Positions 1-4,548 of a stretch of DNA of 8,286 nucleotides are shown piece by piece. The first letter of the stretch is position 1. Every line of letters begins with the position of its first letter. Position numbers and translations under genes: made by a program. This DNA comes from an uncultured Mollicutes bacterium. Its GTDB lineage: Bacteria > Bacillota_I > Bacilli_A > RFN20 > CAG-826. Where the stretch lies: NCBI GenBank assembly GCA_900550795.1, contig URTN01000029.1, forward strand, positions 1 through 8,286, written 5' to 3'. The notes beneath the pieces are model-generated. The model was not told where the DNA came from, made no database searches, and saw only the letters and a program-made list of their open reading frames with translations.

Positions 1-2
1 TG

Positions 3-740
3 CCGTTAACTAGAAGAGAAGAATATTTGATTATCAAACAAATCCTAGATAATGAAATAGACTTTGATTTATTAGTTAAAGAATATAAAAGAGTTAACCC
101 ATATAGCCTTAAAACTGCTGTTGATAATCTAATTTCAAGAAAAGTAATAATTAATTCAAGCCCCTATAAATTGAATTATGAGAAAGGAAAAGGAACTGCT
201 TTTGAAGACTTCCTTAATGATTTACTAGAATACGGATTAGAAAGATATGAGAATGAATTTGGCGATTTTGAAGGCCCATTCAAGATGTATGGCAATTACC
301 AAAAAGACAAAATCATGATGGAAATCGATGGAAAGCAATATTCCTATATGCAAGGGACTAAATATGACACAAAAAATAAAATTACATATGTCTTCGTCGG
401 ATTAGAAAAAGATAAAGTGGCAAAGGGTAATTTCGATTATAAAGACAAATTCCTCTCCCCTTCTATTTTCCAATGGGAATCCGTTAATAAAACGACTAAA
501 GATAATGCAGAAGGAAAGAAATTACTTGCAACAAAGATAGTCCATTTATTTGTTAGAAAAGTTGATGAAGAAGACGGAATTGTTCTCCCTTTCACTTATT
601 TTGGAACAGGGAAATTCACCAACTGTAGAGATAGTCAAAACGATGATAAGCCTACATTGATGTTTGATATAGAACTTGATCATGAAGTAGATGAAGAATA
701 TAGGTTTGATTTCCAAGTTCCAGAAAAACACCTTAGTTAG
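3..740 (+). CDS. C-terminal part of a DUF3427-containing DEAD/DEAH-type helicase (5' end outside window)
   Basis: The frame is open from the left edge (first full codon at base 3), so the start lies outside the window; a TTG at 27 could be read as a start, but codons before it (P-L-T-R-R-E-E-Y) continue the protein. About 245 residues are visible. They match the DUF3427 C-terminal domain of large (~1000 aa) proteins that join a PLD-type nuclease domain, a superfamily 2 helicase core and DUF3427. Visible landmarks are the F-Q-W-E-S box followed by N-K-T-T, the stretch V-H-L-F-V-R-K, then F-T-Y-F-G-T-G and K-P-T-L-M-F-D-I-E-L near the end. None of the helicase motifs are inside the window, so the enzymatic part is inferred from the family. 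Such proteins are often found in accessory or defence loci, which fits the neighbours to the right. The family call is fairly firm; the exact architecture is not testable here. Confidence 0.72.
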   Translation, partial: PLTRREEYLIIKQILDNEIDFDLLVKEYKRVNPYSLKTAVDNLISRKVIINSSPYKLNYEKGKGTAFEDFLNDLLEYGLERYENEFGDFEGPFKMYGNYQKDKIMMEIDGKQYSYMQGTKYDTKNKITYVFVGLEKDKVAKGNFDYKDKFLSPSIFQWESVNKTTKDNAEGKKLLATKIVHLFVRKVDEEDGIVLPFTYFGTGKFTNCRDSQNDDKPTLMFDIELDHEVDEEYRFDFQVPEKHLS

Positions 741-847
741 ATAACATGATTTATAAATCCGTTAAGGACATGTAGTTGTTTTCTATGAGTTTAAAGTATT
801 ATTAGCACCTACAAAATATTATTTTTAATTTATGTAAATTTGCTACC

Positions 848-856
848 TGTTAAAAT
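848..856 (+). promoter_or_regulatory. Extended -10 promoter of the DUF3791-type gene, giving a leaderless start
   Basis: TG-T-TAAAAT (TG at 848-849, -10 hexamer at 851-856) is a good extended -10 element. Transcription would begin about seven bases downstream, at or next to the A of the ATG at 863. No convincing -35 is present (the region 826-836 is only T/A-rich), as is common for extended -10 promoters. No Shine-Dalgarno-like purine run stands before the ATG, which agrees with a leaderless message. Confidence 0.5.
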
Positions 857-862
857 AACGCT

Positions 863-1078
863 ATGGAAAAAGTGACTATCAACAAAACCGATATGGGTAT
901 CAACAGGTTTTTAGTTATGTGCATCAAACAATACGCCTCTGCCACAAAAGAAAGTTCAAAATCTATATATAATCTTCTAAGTAGAAAAGGCATCTTGCAG
1001 GAATTAATAGATGATTACGAAGATCTACATGGCATGTCTATATATTCGATTAATGAATACATATCAAAAAGAACATGA
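863..1078 (+). CDS. DUF3791-type small protein
   Basis: A 71-residue protein resembling the DUF3791 family. The core runs from about residue 14: F-L-V-M-C-I-K-Q-Y, a K-S-I-Y-N-L-L-S-R-K-G-I stretch, L-I-D-D-Y-E-D-L-H-G, and a terminal I-N-E-Y-I. This follows the family pattern of two or three helices with the D/Y-x-x-L-H element. DUF3791 proteins are short, of unknown function, and in Firmicutes often sit in small operons with another small protein and a DUF3990 protein; a toxin-antitoxin-like role has been suspected for such clusters but is not shown here, and no DUF3990 gene is seen. ATG 863 is preferred because a stop (TAA, 851-853) closes the frame just upstream; Met11 at 893 is an alternative. 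There is no ribosome binding site. The next small gene lies in the same reading frame after one TGA. Confidence 0.7.
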   Translation: MEKVTINKTDMGINRFLVMCIKQYASATKESSKSIYNLLSRKGILQELIDDYEDLHGMSIYSINEYISKRT

Positions 1079-1091
1079 GCTAAATATAACG

Positions 1092-1133
1092 CGGATTGTC
1101 CGGAGTCTCTCCCACATGACATTTCTAAAATGA
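1092..1133 (+). promoter_or_regulatory. Possible translational leader: SD, five-codon mini-ORF and two competing small hairpins
   Basis: CGGAG at 1101-1105 is too far (24 nt) from the ATG at 1130 to serve it, but is well placed for an ATG at 1116. That ATG opens a mini-ORF (M-T-F-L-K, 1116-1133) whose TGA overlaps the next start as ATGA, so the small gene at 1130 may be translated by reinitiation. The SD can pair with CTCC at 1109-1112 (loop TCT), or its first base can join an alternative stem CGGA/TCCG (1092-1095 with 1099-1102). The stems are only 4 bp, so this is suggestive rather than firm. Confidence 0.25.
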
Positions 1134-1321
1134 TAATTGCTTATAAAACCATTGAATTAATAGCTGAAAATTATAAGTTAGGCATACAAGATGCCAGAGA
1201 TAAATTCTATAATTCAGAGGTAGTCGATTTATTAGATGATGACGAAACCGGCCTCTATGGTCAGTCTGCATTATATTTGCTTTCTTTATACGAAATGAAA
1301 ACAGGGGTAACACATAAATAA
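1130..1321 (+). CDS. Small DUF3791-associated protein
   Basis: A 63-residue acidic protein of a type that travels with DUF3791 proteins in Firmicutes. The visible pattern is an N-terminal helix (I-E-L-I-A-E-N-Y), then A-R-D-K-F-Y-N-S, V-V-D-L-L-D-D-D-E-T-G-L-Y-G-Q-S, and Y-L-L-S-L-Y-E at the end. The D-E-T-G-L-Y-G-Q-S block is the hallmark I recognise; I cannot attach a firm family name, and no biochemical function is known to me. Start choice: ATG 1130 is the only standard start at the head of the homologous region; the frame stays open back to 1079, directly after the stop of the previous gene. The gap of 51 nt and the same strand suggest one operon with the DUF3791-type gene. Initiation may depend on coupling to the five-codon mini-ORF upstream. 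Confidence 0.65.
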   Translation: MIIAYKTIELIAENYKLGIQDARDKFYNSEVVDLLDDDETGLYGQSALYLLSLYEMKTGVTHK

Positions 1322-1329
1322 CTTATTAT

Positions 1330-1350
1330 GTTAATCCGTTTTGGTTTAAC
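1330..1350 (+). terminator. Hairpin after the small-gene pair, weak terminator candidate
   Basis: GTTAATCC (1330-1337) and GGTTTAAC (1343-1350) pair except for one T-T mismatch around a five-base GTTTT loop, starting eight bases after the stop of the second small gene. The following sequence is A/T-rich but lacks a real U-run, so termination efficiency is uncertain. Position is the main argument. Confidence 0.35.
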
Positions 1351-1458
1351 TAATAAATTTTAAGAGAAAACAATAAATCTTTCTTCGATGCGACATATGC
1401 AAAAAAATGATATTTAAGTTGATAGCTAATTTGTTCTCTTTTAATTTTGCAAGTTTTT

Positions 1459-1476
1459 TATACCTTTTAGGGTATA
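1459..1476. promoter_or_regulatory. Putative HipB operator 1
   Basis: TATACC-TTTTAG-GGTATA is an 18-bp site with perfectly inverted 6-base arms. A TATAAT hexamer (1473-1478) overlaps the right arm. It resembles the 18-bp E. coli hip operators (TATCC-N8-GGATA) in length and arm composition. It is the most upstream of three matching sites before hipB. Confidence 0.75.
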
Positions 1477-1491
1477 ATATCACTAAAACGA

Positions 1492-1519
1492 TTGTATTAT
1501 ATACCCTTTAAGGTATAAT
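1492..1519 (+). promoter_or_regulatory. Main promoter of the hipBST operon
   Basis: TTGTAT (1492-1497), 16-bp spacer, TATAAT (1514-1519). The -10 is perfect and the -35 keeps the TTG. The start would fall near 1526, giving a leader of about 47 nt. Similar TATAAT/TATAAA boxes at 1473 and 1555 could act as secondary promoters (TTGATT at 1534 lies 15 bp before the latter). All three boxes overlap operators, so autorepression is expected. Confidence 0.6.
1500..1517. promoter_or_regulatory. Putative HipB operator 2
   Basis: TATACC-CTTTAA-GGTATA repeats the arms of operator 1 exactly with a different centre, starting 41 bp further on. It lies inside the best promoter of the operon and its right arm overlaps the TATAAT box at 1514-1519, so a bound repressor would exclude RNA polymerase. 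Confidence 0.78.
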
Positions 1520-1540
1520 AAGTATAGATAATATTGATTT

Positions 1541-1558
1541 TATATCTTAACGGGTATA
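1541..1558. promoter_or_regulatory. Putative HipB operator 3
   Basis: TATATC-TTAACG-GGTATA is the third copy, with one change in the left arm, again exactly 41 bp after the previous one. Its right arm runs into TATAAA (1555-1560), just before the hipB ribosome binding site. A bound protein here would block elongation from the upstream promoter or a weak third start. Confidence 0.68.
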
Positions 1559-1572
1559 AATTGAGGTAAAAT

Positions 1573-1779
1573 ATGAATCCAATAGCCGTGTTTATAAAAA
1601 AGAAAAGAAGAGAAGCCGGGCTTACCCAAGAAGAATTTGCTATGCGATCTGGTTTAGGTCTTCGTTTTATACGTGATTTAGAACAAGGAAAATCCACAGT
1701 CAGGATGGATAAAGTCAACGCAGCCCTTGCGATGTTTGGGATGGAAGCAGGTCCTATTAGAAAGGAAAATAAGCAATGA
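1573..1779 (+). CDS. hipB: HipB, HTH antitoxin/regulator of a HipBST system
   Basis: A 68-residue XRE-family DNA-binding protein of the HipB (y4mF-like) type. The helix-turn-helix spans roughly residues 17-38: L-T-Q-E-E-F-A forms the first helix and G-L-G-L-R-F-I-R-D-L-E-Q-G the turn and recognition helix, followed by the family's T-V-R-M-D-K-V-N dimerisation segment. GAGG (1563-1566) lies six bases before the ATG, fixing the start. The TGA overlaps the hipS start (ATGA, 1776-1779). In HipBST systems HipB binds operator DNA, represses the operon and strengthens HipS; three matching palindromes stand directly upstream. At 68 residues it ends soon after the core HTH, with a short basic tail (R-K-E-N-K-Q). 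Confidence 0.9.
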   Translation: MNPIAVFIKKKRREAGLTQEEFAMRSGLGLRFIRDLEQGKSTVRMDKVNAALAMFGMEAGPIRKENKQ

Positions 1780-2105
1780 GCGAACTAAGGAAAGCACATG
1801 TCTATGTAGACGATGTTTATGCAGGAACGCTTTTAGAAACCGACAACGGTTATTCGTTTTCCTATGACGAAATATATCTTTCTTCAGAAAACCCCTTACC
1901 GGTATCCTTAACTTTACCATTAAGAAAAGAACCATATGAATCAGAGACACTATTTCCGTTTTTTGATGGAATTATCCCAGAGGGGTGGCTATTAAATCTA
2001 GTAAGCAATAATTGGAAAATTAACCCAAAAGACCGCTTTGGTTTATTGCTTGTAGCCTGCAAAGATACAATCGGGAATGTAACTATAAAGGAGAAAGTTT
2101 TATGA
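1776..2105 (+). CDS. hipS: HipS, stand-alone HipA N-terminal domain (antitoxin of HipBST)
   Basis: A 109-residue protein equal to the N-terminal subdomain of HipA (couple_hipA type) encoded on its own. Landmarks: V-Y-V-D-D-V-Y-A-G-T-L at the start, S-F-S-Y-D-E-I-Y-L, P-L-P-V-S-L-T-L-P-L-R around residues 40-50, then L-F-P-F-F-D-G-I-I-P-E-G-W-L-L (59-73) and D-R-F-G-L-L near 86-91. In the E. coli O127 system HipS is the true antitoxin: it binds HipT and inserts a tryptophan into the kinase active site. W71 in P-E-G-W-L-L is the likely counterpart here, by inference from the motif. AAGGA at 1762-1766 precedes the ATG, and the gene overlaps both hipB and hipT by four bases, so translation is probably coupled. 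A broken HipA is unlikely because both halves are intact with their own start signals. Confidence 0.9.
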   Translation: MSELRKAHVYVDDVYAGTLLETDNGYSFSYDEIYLSSENPLPVSLTLPLRKEPYESETLFPFFDGIIPEGWLLNLVSNNWKINPKDRFGLLLVACKDTIGNVTIKEKVL

Positions 2106-3040
2106 AGTGCCTTTGTTGTGGCAAAGAACTAAACCCAAGCAACGCCTCTTGTTGGCATGCAAGTTGCATTAAGCACTTTTTTGGAACAGCCACTATTCCC
2201 CAAATTGAAATAGATGAAGAAACCCTCAAAAAAATAGCGAAACAAAATATTGAAGACGGAATAACTATACCTGGCGTACAGAAAAAGTTATCCCTACACT
2301 TAAGTTTAGATAATTCCAAACCACGCCTTACTTTAATTGATTATCCATCTGGATTTATTCTTAAACCCCAGGTAGATGACTTTACCCATTTGCCAGAAGC
2401 AGAACAACTAGTTATGTCTATGGCAGATATTACCGGTATACATGCTGTTCCCCATGCATTAATTAAAGAGAGAGATCAATTTGCATACATAACAGAAAGA
2501 ATTGATAGGAAAATAGATAATAACAAAGTAGAGAAAATAGCCATGGAGGACTTTTGCCAGTTAAGTCTCCGTTTAACCGAAGACAAATACAAAGGTTCTT
2601 ATGAAAAAGTAGCTAAAATAATCGATAAATATTCATGCCAAGTTGGCTTGGATTTATCAGAGCTATTTTTGCGACTAGTATTTTGCTTTGCAACAGGTAA
2701 TTCAGACATGCATCTAAAAAACTTCTCATTAATAAAATCAATTGATGGGTATGTCCTTTCTAGAGCTTACGATTTGCTCCCTGTTAATTTAATAATGCCA
2801 GAGGATAAGGAAGAATTCGCATTAACAATGAACGGAAAAAAGATGCACATTAGAAAGAAAGACTTCTTTGAATTTGCATCCAACATAGGAATAGCCTTAA
2901 CTTCTGCTAAAAAAATGATAAATAAAGTAGTTTCATTAAAACCAAAGTACATTGAAATGATTAATGATTCCTATTTATTCGAGGATGAAAAGAAAAGGTT
3001 TGTAGAACTAATTAATCAACGTCTAGATGTTTTAAAATAA
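2102..3040 (+). CDS. hipT: HipT, short HipA-like serine/threonine kinase toxin
   Basis: A 312-residue HipA-fold kinase lacking the N-terminal subdomain supplied by HipS. It opens with a zinc-ribbon-like segment: C3, C6, C17, H19, C22 and then F-F-G. The flexible glycine-rich loop reads T55-I-P-G-V-Q-K-K-L-S. K88 in F-I-L-K-P is the probable ATP-binding lysine, E99/E101 follow in P-E-A-E-Q, and T-E-R-I-D-R (131-136) matches the hinge region. The catalytic loop is G-N-S-D202-M-H-L-K-N207, and D224 in A-Y-D-L-L-P is the metal-binding aspartate. All catalytic residues are present, so the toxin looks active. E. coli HipT phosphorylates tryptophanyl-tRNA synthetase; the target here is unknown. AAAGGAGA (2087-2094) gives a strong ribosome binding site inside hipS. 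T-I-P replaces the autophosphorylated S-I-S of E. coli HipT. Confidence 0.92.
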   Translation: MKCLCCGKELNPSNASCWHASCIKHFFGTATIPQIEIDEETLKKIAKQNIEDGITIPGVQKKLSLHLSLDNSKPRLTLIDYPSGFILKPQVDDFTHLPEAEQLVMSMADITGIHAVPHALIKERDQFAYITERIDRKIDNNKVEKIAMEDFCQLSLRLTEDKYKGSYEKVAKIIDKYSCQVGLDLSELFLRLVFCFATGNSDMHLKNFSLIKSIDGYVLSRAYDLLPVNLIMPEDKEEFALTMNGKKMHIRKKDFFEFASNIGIALTSAKKMINKVVSLKPKYIEMINDSYLFEDEKKRFVELINQRLDVLK

Positions 3041-3124
3041 AGAGTATCGCTGCTTCATTATTATTTCTAAAATTTCACAAAATTCGCTTATTTTCTTAGT
3101 TTTTATAATAAAAATAACTAATTA

Positions 3125-3141
3125 TTGAGAAAATTTCTCAA
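3125..3141. repeat. 17-bp perfect palindrome: operator or weak hipT terminator
   Basis: TTGAGAAA and TTTCTCAA are inverted around one central A. It lies between hipT and the ATPase gene, and its right arm overlaps the proposed -35 of the ATPase promoter, which would suit a repressor site. As RNA it could form a 6-7 bp stem followed by ATTTTT (3142-3147), so it could also act as a low-GC terminator for hipT. The sequence does not decide between these. Confidence 0.5.
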
Positions 3142-3164
3142 ATTTTTATAGTTTGTGATATAAT
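3135..3164 (+). promoter_or_regulatory. Promoter of the AAA ATPase gene
   Basis: TTCTCA (3135-3140), 18-bp spacer and an extended -10, TG-A-TATAAT (3156-3164). Transcription should begin near 3171, leaving a leader of about 17 nt that contains the ribosome binding site AGGGA (3174-3178). The ATPase is therefore probably transcribed apart from hipBST. Confidence 0.65.
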
Positions 3165-3187
3165 GCCTATGCAAGGGAAGAAAAAAT

Positions 3188-4468
3188 ATGCTTTTACAAT
3201 TCAATTTCAGTAATTTTGGTCCTTTTAAAGATGGAGCCTCATTAAATCTTGAGGCAACTTCATATTCAGAATACAAAGAGCATATCAGAAAAATAGGAGA
3301 TAAAAAGGTTTTGCCAGTTGGGGTTATTTTCGGGGCAAACGCAAGTGGAAAATCATTCGTTTATAAAGCGTTTTATTATATGCGTTACATGGTTTGCGCT
3401 TCGATGAATTTTGATCCAAATATAAATAAGGACGATAAATTTTCTTTCCCTGAGTCAATTCCATTTAAACTCGATAATGCAAGTCTTTTGAAACCATCTA
3501 TTTTTGAAGTAGTTATTGCAGAGGAAGAAGAGGGAAAAGACATTACTTATCAATATGGGTTTTCAGTTTTAAATAGAAAAATTGAATCTGAATGGTTATA
3601 TCGTCTCCCAAAAAACGAGAATTCAAAGCCAAAAGAATTGCTAAAGCGCGAAGTTGACAAAGTTACAGTCTCCGTTCCAAAGTTAAACAATGCCATAAAA
3701 AGCACTTTAGAAACCTCAACACAATCACAAACCTTGGTTCTATCTTTGGCGGCTAAATTAAATGTAGAACCGTTTTATTCGATTCTAGAATTCTTTGCGC
3801 TTTCAGAAGTTGACGACTTTGCCAATTTGTTTGAAATAATCTATAAGGACCACACACTTCCATCTGGAATCATCGAAAACGAAAACATACGCAAAGACTG
3901 CGTTTCCTTTTTGCAAACGTTTGAACCATCAATTAAAAATCTAACGATTGAGGAAATACTTTCCAATCAAGACGGTTCTAAAAAATATAGGGTATTTACC
4001 ACGCACACAAAAAAAGATGACTCAGAAATACAATTCCAAATGGAAGACGAATCGGCAGGAACACAAAAGATGTTCCTTCTATATAACGACTTACGACAAA
4101 TCATATCTTCTGGAAAAGTTCTTTTTGTAGATGAGTTGAACGCAAGACTTCACCCACTGCTTTTAAGAAACCTTCTTCTTTTATTTATAAGTAAAGAGCA
4201 AAACCCAAACAACGCACAGCTGATTTTCACTTGTCACGAACCTTGGATTTTACGTTCTAAGACATTACGTAGGGATGAAATTTATTTTGTAAACAAACAA
4301 AGCTCAACAGGAGAAGCTTCTCTTTATTCTTTGGCAGAATTTGTTGATGAAAACGGTGTAAAAATACGCTCTGATGAAGATTTTGAAAAAAACTATCTGC
4401 TAGGGAAATATGAAGGCGTTCCATCTTCTGATTCTTTAATCTTCTCTTTTAATAAGACGAACAATTAG
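3188..4468 (+). CDS. AAA family ATPase of the RloA/AbiLi type, without a partner
   Basis: A 426-residue ABC/SMC-like ATPase of the group annotated as ATP-binding protein or AAA_15/AAA_21. It starts with F-N-F-S-N-F-G-P-F-K (the usual opening beta strands). Walker A is G-A-N-A-S-G-K-S at 49-56, the signature-like loop is D-E-S-A-G-T-Q at 287-293, Walker B is V-L-F-V-D-E at 311-316 followed by L-N-A-R-L-H-P, and the switch histidine is H350 in I-F-T-C-H-E. The C-terminal Y-L-L-G-K-Y-E-G-V-P matches the conserved tail of RloA/AbiLi proteins. These usually pair with a smaller RloB/AbiLii protein in abortive-infection loci; here only 80 bp remain before a convergent gene, so the protein is solitary. 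Length is normal and all ATPase motifs are intact. A phage-defence role is inferred from family and neighbours, not shown. Confidence 0.82.
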   Translation: MLLQFNFSNFGPFKDGASLNLEATSYSEYKEHIRKIGDKKVLPVGVIFGANASGKSFVYKAFYYMRYMVCASMNFDPNINKDDKFSFPESIPFKLDNASLLKPSIFEVVIAEEEEGKDITYQYGFSVLNRKIESEWLYRLPKNENSKPKELLKREVDKVTVSVPKLNNAIKSTLETSTQSQTLVLSLAAKLNVEPFYSILEFFALSEVDDFANLFEIIYKDHTLPSGIIENENIRKDCVSFLQTFEPSIKNLTIEEILSNQDGSKKYRVFTTHTKKDDSEIQFQMEDESAGTQKMFLLYNDLRQIISSGKVLFVDELNARLHPLLLRNLLLLFISKEQNPNNAQLIFTCHEPWILRSKTLRRDEIYFVNKQSSTGEASLYSLAEFVDENGVKIRSDEDFEKNYLLGKYEGVPSSDSLIFSFNKTNN

Positions 4469-4548
4469 TGGAAAATCAATCCGCCTTATTTCATCGCGAA
4501 GAAAAAGAAGAAAACGAAAACTGAGATTAATTTATCTAGGATTGAATA

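Noticed and set aside
27..740. TTG 27 as the start of a complete 237-residue protein
   Set aside because: The frame is open to the window edge, the residues before TTG continue naturally, and DUF3427 is normally the end of a much larger helicase.
748..759. 12-bp palindrome GATTTATAAATC after the helicase gene
   Set aside because: All but the outer pair is A/T; such palindromes are expected by chance in this composition, and it is not placed on a promoter element.
1355..1449. Imperfect inverted repeat around AAGAGAAAACAA and TTGTTCTCTT in the hipB upstream region
   Set aside because: It has a bulge and a loop of nearly 60 bases in very A/T-rich DNA; no function can be argued. The rest of 1322-1458 shows nothing else.
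1459..1558. Regular 18-bp repeats with 23-bp spacers, looking like a minimal CRISPR array
   Set aside because: Only the palindromic arms are conserved and the centres differ; each copy abuts a -10 box right before an HTH antitoxin gene, so operators explain them. No cas genes are near.
1776..3040. hipS and hipT as a single hipA broken by a frameshift
   Set aside because: HipT begins with its own Cys-rich segment and strong ribosome binding site, and the ATGA overlap and lengths match the known HipBST arrangement.
4468..4524. GTG-started 18-codon frame overlapping the ATPase stop, as a remnant of an RloB partner
   Set aside because: It is very short, Glu/Lys-rich by composition, has no recognisable RloB motif, and other frames of the same stretch also stay open by low complexity.
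4476..4545. Inverted repeat TCAATCC/GGATTGA between the convergent genes as a shared terminator
   Set aside because: The arms are only 7 bp with a loop of more than 50 bases and no U-run, so a functional hairpin is unlikely.
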